The notes under the pieces: model-generated
The model's input: the letters and a program-made list of their open reading frames with translations, nothing else
Database searches by the model: none
Told to the model about the DNA's origin: nothing
DNA from: Gordionus sp. m RMFG-2023
Taxonomy: Eukaryota; Nematomorpha; Gordioida; Chordodea; Parachordodidae
Reading direction: 5' to 3'
DNA length: 64,000 nucleotides
Assembly: GCF_954871325.1 (NCBI RefSeq)
Contig: NC_088775.1
Location: 9,277,561-9,341,560, forward strand
Position numbers and translations under genes: made by a program
In this document: piece after piece, positions 1 through 13,000 of the stretch
How the letters are laid out: every line of letters begins with the position of its first letter
Numbering within the stretch: the stretch's first letter is position 1

Positions 1-313
1 TAATATTTTTTAATAAAATATATTAGTCATGTTTAAAATTAATAGTTTTTAGATAATAAAAAATTATTTTTATTTATTAAAACTTTTTATATTAATTTTT
101 AATGTATAAAAACTTTTACATATTAATATATATAAATTCATAATATTTTAATTAGTGTTCAACTATTAAAATATGAAACCCTTGATAAAAACTTAAAAAT
201 AATAGCGAAATATTAAATAATCACCAAATGTAAATAAATTCTAAAAGATATTAATTATTTTATATCTATTTATATAATAGATTATTTTATATAATATAAC
301 TAGATGATTTTTA

Positions 314-520
314 CTTTATGTATCAATTATTAACAGGATACTTATAGTTATATTATATAAAATAATCAATATTACAAACAAGTACTCCTTAAATAAGAAC
401 TTTAAGATTTATCCTTTATGTATCAATTATTAACAGGATACTTATAGTTATATTATATAAAATAATCAATATTACAAACAAGTACTCCTTAAATAAGAAC
501 TTTAAGATTTATCCTTTATG
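314..520. repeat. perfect tandem duplication, 100-bp unit x2
   Basis: The unit beginning TATCAATTATTAACAGGATA at 321 recurs base for base at 421, with the shared CTTTATG marking both ends. Identity implies a recent duplication. It lies inside or at the edge of the R1 repeat copy. Confidence 0.95.
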
Positions 521-965
521 GACACATTTTACATATGGTAAGGATGGTATTAGTTTAATGAATATAGAATGTTACTGTAAAGTATTTATTATATTTTGGC
601 CATATGGTAATGTTAATTCATATGATTCTGAATTTTCAGAATCAGTTGATGACAATGAAATGACAACATCCATGTATACGCTAATCTATAAATAATATTT
701 AAATGAATAAACTATGCCATAGGACAAAAATAGTAGCTAGTTAAAAAATTCAAATGTGATAACCCTATTTTCTTAAAAAATTTAATAGTAAATTAATATT
801 TTTTTATTTTCAAATGAATAAAAATAAGAAGAACGAACGCGTTTATTATATAAAAAAGAAACGCGTTCATGTTCAAAGTTCATCAAAAATAAAAGGAACA
901 CCACCGTTCATAATTTTTTTTCAAAAATACGAACTTCGTTCCAAACGCGTTCCTTTACAACATTA
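315..965 (+). mobile_element. dispersed repeat R1, copy A (probable decayed DNA transposon)
   Basis: It shares long stretches with 34700-35640 and 60060-60690, which lie in the opposite orientation. One end carries repeated ACGCGTTC/GAACGCGTT motifs (830-950). Read on the plus strand near 521 it gives WTHFTYGKDGI, a Trp-x-His-Phe start reminiscent of BED zinc fingers of hAT transposases (inference). Confidence 0.6.
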
Positions 966-2486
966 GTTTAATTATATTATTCATATTCATGATCTATATC
1001 TAACATGGTGTTATTAAGGTAATTTTTTACACATTCTACATAAGTTTATACCATACCTCTTTAATTCAATAAACATAAGCAACTTAAAATTTTTCAATAT
1101 ATATAATTTATGAAGGTGAAAAAAAATATACTCATGGGAGAGTTATTATTTTTTTTAAAAATGAGATTATGGGGCCAATCCTTTATGAATACAAAAAAAA
1201 AACGAAAATACTTACTTTCCTTTAGTGTCATTTCAGAATTAACAAAAATGACCTGTAGTCATATCTTTAGTCTAATAATTGTTTTTAAAAATATTCAATT
1301 TGCCGTTGAAAATTACAGAAAGAAAGAAAGAAAGATGCCTCAAATTGTGAATTAAAACTTACTAAAACATAACAAGTGCAAACTACAAACGTATATTTAC
1401 AAAAATATTCAACGAATAATTATACCCATCTTATTATTCATTTAATACGAATATATTAATTTTTTATTAAAATAAGCTCATTTTTTTAAGGAAACATCTT
1501 AATTTAAATTACATTTGAATATTTTCAATTTGTGGTGATTTTTATATAAATATTTTTAAAATTATAATAAATTATTGATAAAATATAATAATATCGTAAT
1601 ACATGTGCATTAACATCAAACATTAAGATAAATTGAATATTATAAAAAAAAAATAGGTAATAGCATTGAAATTTTCTAATTGATATCATTATCATAATTT
1701 GAAGTAGTTGGTATATCGCTATCATCCCTTTCCAACCAATATGTCTTAAAATTTCGATCTTCCTATATTAATAAAATTATATAATATTATATTATATCAT
1801 TAATAACATTCAATAATCTATGGTTTTTTCTCATAAATCTATTAAAATTATATATATAAACTATAGATTATATTCAGGGTTAGTGAGGAGAGACAGGTAA
1901 GAAACGTAAATATTTTACCTCACCCTATTCCCTGCAAAAAATACAATAAATTTGGGGACCTCCCAATAATTTGAGACTTCTTGACCCCCCCCTTCCTTTT
2001 TGCAACAAATTGATTGAATTTCTCCCCTATTAATCCCCTGGGAGAAGACTTGCAATGCACAGAAGGGCACATATAAAAAAATATATTATATGAGGCTATG
2101 ACCAAATACATTTAAAGAAACCTCAAAATTTCAAAACCATCATAACTTTATAAAATTATGAAACATTCAAAATCTTCCATTAAATTATTTTTAAAGTTTT
2201 GTAAATTTTGAGATAGATAATTTTTACTAAATTATTTATACTTCCCATTTAATCTAAATACTTCCCATTTTGATTAATATAACTGCCCATTTCTTAGCAT
2301 AATTTGAAAAATATACATTAATATTGCTTACTTTTTGTAAAAATCTTACAACTTTATCAACGTTAAGCTAAAATTACTTAAATTTTATTAATTTCTCTAA
2401 CTTTAAAAATAGTTCTCTTTTTTTACATTTACGGAACGGATGTAAAAAACGGAACTGTCTCCACTGAATGCAGCCTAAATGCCTCT

Positions 2487-3098
2487 CAGAGACCGTTCTG
2501 GGTTACCTCTTTTACGCTGCGCTTAAAACGCAAACAGTCCCCCCCCCCACCCCATCATTTAACACGCTGATTTGTTTTTTAAAATATATATAAAGTTCTG
2601 TAGATTTTATAAATGGCACCAAAATAATTTTAAGTGGCCTAATAAATATTTATCAATTTAATAGGCTATTAACAAATGATATAATCTTAATTTTTAATAA
2701 AACCAAACATAAAAGGAAACCTTCACGAGTGATTTTTATAAGACATAATTTAAGATTGCTTATTGAAAATGTGTACATTCTAGAATAATGTAGCGTTTAA
2801 AACAGCTTATTATTCTGAAAAATTAATTTAAGCGTAGCGTTTTAAAGCGGCTGTTGTATATCTCATAATATATCAAAGATCTCGAGTGTTTTGTAAAAGA
2901 ATTCTAAATCATTCACCAATTTATGAAAGCTTATCTATATAAGTTTTCTTTTGCATTTAATAACTTGTCCAAAAAAAACCATGCTAAATTTTAATTAAAA
3001 TAGGAAGATCGGGCCTAAAACGCCGCCTCTATTTGTTATATAAAATATTGTTAAATTTTGAGGCGACGCGTAAAAGAAGTGACCCAGGACAGGCTCTA
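2487..3098. mobile_element. hAT-like non-autonomous element with long terminal inverted repeats
   Basis: The left end CAGAGACCGTTCTGGGTTAC is mirrored at the right end (reverse complement TAGAGCCTGTCCTGGGTCAC), and both continue into CTTCTTTTACGC-like sequence. The interior has GCGTTTTAAA repeats. The flanks (2923-3003 and 3141-3215) also form a direct repeat around AACCATGCTAAATT. No clean 8-bp target duplication is visible. Confidence 0.65.
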
Positions 3099-3854
3099 CT
3101 ATAATTCAATACACTTGCATCTTATAAATTAATTGTCTTACATGGAAGGTTATCTATAAATTTTTTTTCGAAATTTAATAATGTGTCTTAAGAAAACCAT
3201 GCTAAATTATAAATAAAAGTTTGAGTTTCTTATCTGACATTTGCGTTATAGTTAGTCTTGGCTCAATCTATTCATATTTTATGTATTATCTTATTTTTTT
3301 CTTAGTTAAATTTTATCATTCGCAATGCATCAAATTTTTTAGAAGAATTTCTAACAATATAATTTATATTAAAAAATTTGCATTTGATAAATATGATTCA
3401 AAGTGTGAAGAAATGTAACTTTTCTAATTAGCTATTTGAAAATTGTAACATAACTGTTTATTATTATTTTCTAAAAGTAACTTTTAACGAAACTATTTTA
3501 CTAATTTTTCCTCGTTCCACAAAGTGTTTTCGATAAATATGTAACCCGGGAAATTTTCCAAAACTGTCTTTGTCATCTCCGATATTTGAATTTTCATAGC
3601 TTAGTATTGTTATAATAAATTAAAAATTTTCGATCAGATACAGAATTATTTATAACTACTCAAAGGCTGGTGCTAAAAGTTACCTGAATCGACCTACATA
3701 TACAAGTAGATAGTATAAACACGCCAACTAAATAATGCAACTTGATAAACAACGAACTATAATTTGATTAGTTTATACAATTTTATACATTTATAATAAC
3801 CAAGATAGATCCATTTAAAAAATATTATTGACCAGAATTTTATTTAGCATTAGC
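3099..3854. other. no gene seen
   Basis: AT-rich sequence with no recognisable gene, apart from the second copy of the AACCATGCTAAATT direct repeat at about 3141-3215. Confidence 0.5.
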
Positions 3855-4647
3855 CAGGGTTGTGCATTTGAGCCGTCAAATACGTTTCGGTCAATTGACC
3901 GATATTTGAAAGGTCAAATATGGTCAAATTTAAATATATGTTTTTCTAAGTCAATATTAACATTATTATGAATATAATTAAAATGAATCTATAATATTAA
4001 TTTTTTAAATTCATTGTCATTCAATAACTGACGTTTAGCTCTCTGTAACAGAGTCTTGTTCTGATTCATATTCAATGATAATTTTCTTTAATATTTTTTA
4101 ATCAATTTTTCTGATGTAGAGATCTTTCGATTTCTATTTTCATAAGAATGTTAATCCAAATCGACCTATTTCTTTCTAAAGAAGAATTAGAACTAGGAAT
4201 TGTTATTCTCTTAAGGGTCATGGTTGGTAAAAGTTTAATATATTAACTTGATGTTGGAATTGATTGTTTCTTATGGAAATTACTGTTTTCCACATAATTT
4301 GTTATTAAACATGCTGCATTTGCTTCTGAAATTAATTAGGTCACTTAAAATATTTTGGTCATCACCACCTTGTAAATTGGCTAATTCTTGGATTATATCA
4401 TATAGAATTCACTACTAGTGAGATGCTCCTCTTGATATTGGGAACCCAAAAAATAAGCAACATTGTGATCACATGTATTATATCGTTTTTTCCTTTTTTA
4501 AACATATTTTAAATTTTTTTTTCTTTAGATTTTTTTAGAGTATTTGACCGTATTTGACCAAATCAAATACTGCTCCTGTCAATTAACTGAATTTGACCGG
4601 TTATTTGTCTGAATTTGACAAGTCAATTGACCGACTTGCCAACCTTG
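3855..4647 (-). mobile_element. internally deleted hAT transposon with TTGACC-rich ends
   Basis: Ends are CAGGGTTG and CAACCTTG, flanked by near-matching 8-bp duplications GCATTAGC (3847) and GCATTAAC (4648). Subterminal DNA repeats GTCAATTGACC and ATTTGACC many times. On the minus strand around 4170-4060 a decayed transposase end is readable (SSLERNRSIW), matching the ERNWSTF block of one hAT subgroup. Confidence 0.8.
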
Positions 4648-6938
4648 GCATTAACGGAATATGTACTTCCTTTTAACAAAAATAGCTATATAAATAAATT
4701 TTTGTTGGATAAAATCATGTAAGAATAGCTGAAAATGTTTTGATATCGTAGCGAATAAATAATAAAGCCTTGGGAGTGAATGTAAAAAATGGGCCTTCAA
4801 CTCTCAATTTTTAGAAGGTGGTTTAGGGTATCTAATAAAGAAATTAAAGTTTCTAACATTTTCTAATTAATTTTAATTATTTCCTTAAGGATTTCGGTGG
4901 TTTGAAATTCAAGATAGATAATTAAAGAGTTAAATGTTGTGATAAATTAATTTTAGTATAGATTTCTGAGCAGGGAAAGAAGAGGTTTGAGTTAGTGAGA
5001 TTATGTTTTTAAGTAATTTGGTTGGGAATTATATTGGGCCGGCCAATTTTTTATAGATGTAACTTTTTTGCAAAAATATATAAAAAGGATAGGCTTCACA
5101 TGTGAGAATTCCTTAAGGAAATATAGGGAAACCAGGGAAAATTAGACAGAATTTTGTAAGTCACCACCTTTTAACTTTTTTATCCATTGAACGAATCTGT
5201 CTAAATTGGTCAAAATGTGTATATTTTTAATAACTTCTTAAAAAATTGTTTAACTTGCTGTAATTATATATAATTACAGTAAGTCAAACAATAAAAGGAA
5301 ATGTTTAAAAACAAATCATCTAATCCCAACCCTAACCCTATGGGATGTAAATACTTAAAAAATGGAAAAAAATTAACATAGGTCCTATTACAAGTATATT
5401 TTATATTGTAATATTTCATATTTATAATAAATATATTAAAGAATATATTATGACCAGTTATATGGCCAGATAAAGCATGCCATGTATTGTCTAGCCAGAA
5501 AAACAACTTTCACATAACCTCACCTACCTCAAAAATGATTATAGATAGAGCTTTGATTTAAAGTTATTATAAAGATTAAGAATTGGCTATACATTGATAT
5601 TAAATTTGAACTCAAATTAATCCCTAATTTTGGAAAAAGCAAAATCATGAGCAGTCATACCAAATCTCCCCTATTAACAAAAAATACTGATATATGACTT
5701 TATTTGTAGCTAACTTATTTACCTAATAATTTATTTAAAATTATCAAGTGTAAATATATAACTACTTTCTATTAGCTGTAACTAATATTTTAACTTATTT
5801 TCATTTGTTTCTTTATAATGACTAATGTAATATCTGTGTATAAATAAAATTATTGGCGGATACTTAGATAATAGACAGAATAAATAACAAAATGAAATGT
5901 ATTTAATCAAAAACCCTTACTTTAGATTCGTTATAATTAAATTGCTAATCTAATTTTATTTGCATCATAATTTAATTCAACCCTTTTCTTGGGTATAAGT
6001 TAGCACCATATAAATTACTTATAAATAATGATTAGATTGACATGAATGGCCTTGCATACCTCTGCCCGACTTGTCCCTAGTCCCTTACTTTGATAAATAT
6101 TGAAACTAAAAATATAGTTACAATTTTTATAGCAACAAATTCACACGGATGATAGAACAGGGTTTAGGATTTCATTTGATATTTATGAGATAATAAATAA
6201 AATAACATGGGATAATTAAATAATAATTTTTCTGTCATAATTACCATGTATTTTCAATTATTCATAACCGACCTTGGCATGCATTATAAAATTTAAGTCG
6301 TTGTTTATCAATATGTATTTTTCAGTATGTGCTCCATTCATACTAACTCAAGTGTGGTAATCGGCCATAAATGTCCCAAACAAAAGTCTGGTCAAAAGAC
6401 ATCAGGCAAATACCCCCGGAAAAAATGACACTGGAAAAATTACCTATGGACCGAAATATACCAAAAAAGGGTGTATTTTTTTTAGTAATTATAATAATTT
6501 TTAAGATTAAACAAAAAAAAGACATGGACATGTTTGTATAAAAAAATATAAAAGATTATTAGGCTATGCCAGAGCATTCCAGACAATTTCAGTTAATTTT
6601 TGTAAAATATAAATATACATAAATTAAAAGTATCAAGAGTATTACAGCAAAATTGTCAGAAATTCACAAGGGTAGGTACTTTATACAACCAGAATACTAT
6701 TCCGGCATAATCATACCTTAAAATATTGAAGGAAAAAAAAGGCGTTATTACTATAAATTATTTTTTAAAAATATGCTCCAATCCCAGATTTTCTAAAACC
6801 CTCACATTTCCATACATCTCGCACCATTATGTACCCCCATTTTATTTTAATTTAAAGATAATTTTGTCTGGTTGTTCCAGGGGTATTTTTGTTCTGGAAA
6901 ATCTTCCAGTGTGTATTTCTAACAAAGTACAAATAAAC
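4648..6938. other. no gene recognised; expected site of the missing cyclase 3' exon
   Basis: The cyclase gene should continue leftwards into this stretch, but no segment resembling the family's KIHxS strand or C-terminal tail was recognised. Blocks at 6350-6490 and 6840-6920 share fragments such as AATACCCC(C/T)GGAA in opposite orientation, suggesting a decayed inverted repeat. Confidence 0.45.
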
Positions 6939-7037
6939 CTTTTCCCGTTGATTCCATCAATGAAGCTATTCTGACACTCTCACCAAATAAACAATATCGA
7001 GGCATTTTTGTTCCTACAACACCAGCTGCGCAAGGAC
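6939..7037 (-). CDS. guanylate cyclase exon 13: cyclase domain with altered catalytic residues
   Basis: Following a CAAATAAG acceptor, it reads [18 protein letters not shown] and then [13 protein letters not shown]. The Cys of RYCLFG, which helps select guanine, is kept. Where nearly all active cyclases have DTVNTASRMES, this one has [11 protein letters not shown], so both the Asn and the Arg that stabilise the transition state are replaced (by Arg and Leu). It ends in phase 1 at AAAG|GTTTAT. The last exon(s), expected to encode a KIHxS strand and the tail, were not recognised further left. Confidence 0.93.
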
Positions 7038-10000
7038 CTTATTTGTGATAGAGGCGAGGCGGAGGTTAAAATTAATTATTCATTTTATATATATTTATTT
7101 TTTTTAAAAAATTATTTGAAAATAATAATGATTTTATTTTAAAATATTGAGCTATAATATTTAAATAAAATTAATTTAGTATTATATAAACAATACCCGA
7201 ATGTACACCTATTCGAATCTCAATGTGATTCTCTTTAGTGTCAGATCCATTTGGATTAATTTTAAATTCCCGCACCAAGTCTAAAATTTTGAATGCCATT
7301 TTACATATTTCATTGGCATGATTATCTTTATTCCTAATGGGAACACCTGAGGCAATCATGTAAGCATCTCCGATTGTTTCAATCTATCATTTTATATGTA
7401 TTATATATTTAAAATAATATCAAGAATTTATTCAAAGATAATGTATATCTTACATGATATTGAAGTTATTAGTGACCTATGTCGGGCCTAATTTTACGGC
7501 CCGATTTTTCAATATATTTTTAAATTTTTTCACTAAATAATCGAGTTTTTTTCTAAAAAATATTGACCCTTTTCCTTCTTACAAATTTAAAAAAAGTATA
7601 TATCAGGTTTATTTCAAAATTTAAGCCTGACCCAGTCCGGCAAAGTTAGGTTCGGGTACGGGTCGGGCCTACGGACCTCCAATTATGCATAACTGTTTAA
7701 CAACAAAAAATAATGATAGTGTTTTACTTTATAAACATCCATTGGCTCTATCAACTTGTCAAACATCGTGTAAAGATTGTTTAGCAAAGTTATGATCTTA
7801 AAATTTTGATTATTACAAATATAATTTAAAGAAAGGACTAATAGGTAGGTTTAAATTTGAAATTATTGTTGCTAAACGCTTTATAAAAACGACTAACCCA
7901 ATATTTTAGCCAAAAAAATATCACTCAAGCCTGGAGATTTTGCTCATAGATGGCAGAGAGGTTTGGAAATCTATCAACATAATCTTAAGGCTTTGACATA
8001 ACGGCGTTATTTTAAAAAGATTAAGTAAACATAACGATGTTGTTTTTACAGATTAACAAGAAATGGAGTAAGTTAAGTTTTTATAAAGCTTGTGTTTTCA
8101 TATATTGTCCTCTTTCAGAATAGTGATTTTTTAATGACATATAGTAATACCTAGACTGATGATTTATTTATTTAAATATGAATCAAAGAATCAGCTGGTG
8201 TTACGCCATTTTGGTTTCCCATTTTCATTTTTTTTCAAAAATATATGGGAAATCAAAATAGCATGTGACTAGCTGATTTTTTATTCAAAGAGCATTTTAA
8301 CGAATAAACCGTCAGTTTAGTTGAGTGTTACATGTCATCCTACGACTTTGAAAAAAAAAGAGACACGATGTTTTCTAAAAATAGCTTATAATATAAATTT
8401 AATTATTTTTGCTTTAAACCTCTATAGGTGATAATTTGGAACATAAATCAGTAAATTTCACTATATCATTAAAATATATGGTAACGCAATCAAACGCTTC
8501 AGAATCTATCGTCCTTCCGGAAATTAAATTTTCCGCTATGGGTCTATAAATAAAATATGACGGATTTAGCTAAATATTATTAAAAATCTATACATTTTAA
8601 TTTCAACTTTTTATTAGAGCTTTTCTCTAGAACATTCTGGAATTATATTTCTTAAAGAGCCGCCGCCCTCTTTAAAAACTGCAAACTTAATATATCATGC
8701 AATTAAAAAAAAAATTAAACGATAACTTGGGCAAAATCTTGTACAACAACTTTTGAGATTTTTCCTGAGCCTCGTTCAAATGCTGATTTCTTCTTTTAAG
8801 TATCACGTCCAGATTTTCCGCGTATCTCTCCATCCTGATCATTATATTGTCCACGAAGTTCTCCCCCATATTATTCTTTTTGAGGCATCTTTTAAAGGCG
8901 GAAAGTATGTAATTAAAATTGGGTCGGCTTTCCGGATCTTCACTCCAACACATTTTCAACAATTCCCTAACTTCTTCCGGACAATCATGACTCGCTACTA
9001 TGGGTCTGAAAGGCGGAATTAAACTTGCTTTTACCTTCGTAATTATATCCGTTATATTGGCGGCTTTATCTATTTCTTTTCTATTGATAGAATACGGCGG
9101 TTTCCTTAAAATAATTTCTTGGAGTATTATGGCGAAGCTATAAACATCAGCCTTTGGTAAACCTTTTAACAAAATTTTTTTTTTTAAAAAAAAAATTTTT
9201 TTTAATAAGCTTATCAAAATTTTAATGGTAGGCATGGATTAATGATATTTTAAAATTTTTCTAAGGCAGTGGAGAAATTAAACTTTAAAAAAAGCCCGAG
9301 TGGATGGAAGGGAGGGGGAGAATGGGGTAAAACATAAAATCGGTTTTAAAATAAAAAATAAAATGTTTACCAATAAAAGCGTAACGATAAAATATTTTTT
9401 AATTTGTAATAAATCTTTTACCCGAATAGAACAAATTTCAAAAAAATATTTAATAGATTCCATTTTTGCTCCCTCCCCTCTGACGTGCGTCACAATAAGG
9501 TAAAAACATTGTCCATTTTAATTTTAATCAACATATTCTAGTATAAACAAACAATATATATGAATAAAAATATTGGGTTAAAAGGGCAAAATGATTGAAT
9601 GAATAAAATTTGTGTCCCATTTACCAAATATTAAAATTGGAATAAATATAAATGGTATTTAATATAACAAACTGTGAAACAAATCAATGGAAGATCTTAG
9701 CACTTCTGGAGCGACCCATAGTTTTCTGACCTCGTAAAGCTTATGGTATTTACGACTTTGAGAGTTGGTGTTTCTCTCTTCTTCTAATTCCATCTCCATG
9801 CCTTTGTCCATTCGCAAAATCTCCTGACTGTGTAAGGAATGAATTGTAGGGAGTCCAAAATCGGTTATTTTGAGCACAAATCTATCATCTAAAAGGCATT
9901 TATCGGACCTCAAATGACCATGAACTTTTATGGCAGTGTTATGAATGAAAACCATACCCTGGGTAAATTATTGGTAATATAATAAAAATAATTAATAAAA

Positions 10001-13000
10001 ACAAAATGTCTTAAATATTTTTTTAATAATAATGACCACTTCTCCTTATTATTTTGTATTGACTTATTAAGGTGGTTTGCTCTCCTATTTAAAATACCGG
10101 CAAAATGCAATTGATTGACCAAATCATAACCTACATAAAGTGGTCACTTATTGGTAGAGCTGGGGAAAAAAAACAGCATAAAAACAAAAACTAATATAAA
10201 AAACAAAAAATATCCTTTTTCTACCCCATTTTATAAAAAATAAGAATTTTTTTTTTAGAGTCAATAAAAAAATTCTTATAAATATTAAAAACAACAACTA
10301 AAACAAAAATTAAGATAAAATATTTAATAGTTTAAGGATTTGTTTTGATCATGACGGTTTGCAAGTCTTTTGATATCGGTCTTACCACTCTTCAGTCTCG
10401 TCTTTGACTTTCACTAAACTAAGCCACATTCCCCAACCTTTACATTTAACTTTATAATAGCCAAATATTCAAAGTAAGTAAAATTTAATTTACATCCTAA
10501 CCTATTTAAATAACATTTTTTTTTAATATTAAATTTTAAGCTCAATCTAATTGGACTGAATTATTGGAAGAGCTTTAGAGAATCACCATTATTGAATATT
10601 TTCAATTATAATAATCAGGAATAGCCATTAAAACGATTTAAAATCGCATTTTTATTTTTGGCTGTGTCCAAGATATCGAGAAATTAAATTCACAAACTTT
10701 TGATACTTTAATGAAAATAAATATATAACCCATTTTATTTAAATATAAAAACAAAAACATACACAGTCCAAAAACATAATTCTAAGTAAAATAAATTTCA
10801 AAAATTTAACCTTCGATTTCATTAAAATTTTAAAATGTGCGAAAGTTTTGAAACTTTTCGAATTTTTTAAAAATGATTTTGGATATAGTTTTAAATATTT
10901 TTTTTACCAAGGTTATCTTAATTTATTTCTTTTTAAACGTTGCATTATTGTAAGCACGATTTACTCAAGCAATGTGAAATAAATACCAGAGACCTGCAGA
11001 GGTACCATTTGCACGGTCAGGCCCGGATTTTTATATAATTTTTGTAGATAATAATGGTGATTTAAAATATTTGGTTATAAAATATACAGCCCGGCCGGGT
11101 TCAGATAATTTAAAAAAAACAATTTTAGGCCCGGCCCGGGTATTTAAAAAAAAATTTAGGCCCGCCCCGGGTATATTTAAAAAATTAAAATACGGCCCGG
11201 CCAGTATAGGACTGGAACGGGCCGGGCTTAGGGACGGGCCGGGCCTGCAGGTCTCTGAAAAATGCTGAGCGATTATTCAGCAAAGTGTATTATGGCTAAT
11301 AAATCAACTTGTGATTTTGCTAGCGATTAATTTAGCATCACTCAAGCTAATCGCACTTACTATTAATGCAGCGTAGCGCAACTCATTAAATCTAAGCGGA
11401 CTCATTTTCCCTTGATAAATAAGCAAGTTAGGTATACCTTTATTATGTCATAAATCAACGAGAATTTTAAATCCCAGTCCAATGACAAATCGCTTAATAA
11501 AATAGTCTGCAAATTTCCTTTGTCCATGTATTCAGTGACGATAGCTAATTCTGTGATTTCAAAACATACCCCCACGAATTTGATCAAATTCTCGTTGCTG
11601 TATTTGGTTATTATAGCGATCTCCTTAAGCAGAGCTTTGGTTATTTTGATTTCGTTAGTCCTTATATATTTAACGTAAACCTTCTGTCCTTTATATAGCC
11701 CATATTTTTTAACAATTTTACCATGGATCACATCGTTCAAGCTAGCTGGTGATAATCTGGACCCCGAAATTATCTATTAGGGGTTATTATTTTTTTATTT
11801 AGGACGCGAAACAAAATTCAAAACTCGTATATATAAATAATATTCCTAATTAACATTCGTATAAGGCATAATGAAAGGTTCCCCGCTGACTCAACATGTT
11901 AAGGGGAACCTAGGGGGTAGAAAAGCCTAATGTTTACACTAAGTTTGCATCGTAAAAAAATTTTCTTTAGTGGTGAGGTCCAGAGGATATTGTTATACCC
12001 TTTAATTTGTATTTATCACAAAACTATTACTAATTTAAGTAATCATATTAAACAAAATTAATATTTATCAATCTATATATTAAAAGAAAGGTATAATGTT
12101 AATAGTTATATTTGTAATCAGGTAATATACATGTTACATCATTTAAACAAAGTATCTCTAAATTATAGGTTACCCTCTGCAGTAGTGTTGTTAAACGATT
12201 AGTTTTGAGCCGGTTTTTAAAAACGGCTAACTCAATATTTTAGCCAGAAAAATATTACCTAAGCCTCAAGATTTCGCAATATATGTCTGGACCTTTGTTC
12301 CTTCTATGAGCAAAATCTTCAGGCTTGGGTAATATTTTTCTTGAGGAAGTATCGCGATAGCCGTTTTTAAATATCGGCTCAAAACGAGCCGTTTAACAAC
12401 ACTATTTGCAGGGTATCCCCATGAGGCTCAATGAAGTGGAAAATTACCCTTTTACCTTCTATAAAATTTATTCTTATCTCAACTAGATTGAAAATCTTTA
12501 AATTTTATAAAAAAAATATATAACTCAACAGTACGATTTGCTTACATGATGCAAAAAAAATTATTAGATTTAATTTTGGAAAAAATTCATAATTTTATAT
12601 ATTATTTCAAAATATTTAAGTTTATAGCAAATTGTTTTAGTGAAAAGATGAGATTAATTAAGAAGAAAAAATGTTACACATGTGGGACTAATTTTTAGAT
12701 TACGTCAAGCAGTTGATTATCATCTATTTTTATTTTGTTATTCCTATCCTAAATTATGATACACGAAATAATTATGATTAGGTTTTTATTAAATGTGTGT
12801 TAAATAGTGGCTCAATTAATTTGAATAAATTTTATAAATAATATTCTGAATTGTTTTAATTATTAAAATGTAAATGCTTTTTTAAGAAGGAGGGGGGGGG
12901 GAGGAATCGTTTTTGGGGTTATGTTTGCTTCCAAAAATAATTATGTCCAAAATTATCATAAAATTAAACTATACCCACCCCCCCCCCGCCTCCCCCAAGA

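Larger units (their letters stand above)
1..2486. other. gene-free stretch, 3' of the cyclase gene
   Basis: No exon with recognisable protein similarity was found. It contains a 100-bp tandem duplication (314-520), a copy of dispersed repeat R1 (about 315-965) and otherwise very AT-rich sequence. The short open frames here look like chance. Confidence 0.6.

Noticed and set aside
1110-1355. Plus-strand 81-codon frame
   Set aside because: It is low complexity, Lys- and Phe-rich as expected from A/T runs, and has no similarity.
5320-5345. Telomere-like CCCAACCCTAACCCTA
   Set aside because: Only about two units occur, with no extension; chance or a tiny interstitial remnant.
6343-6531. Possible last cyclase exon
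   Set aside because: The translation (FSGGICLMSFDQTF) has no resemblance to the cyclase C-terminal strand, and no acceptor gives the required phase.
8753-9022. Plus-strand 89-codon frame
   Set aside because: It is the antisense shadow of cyclase exon 9.
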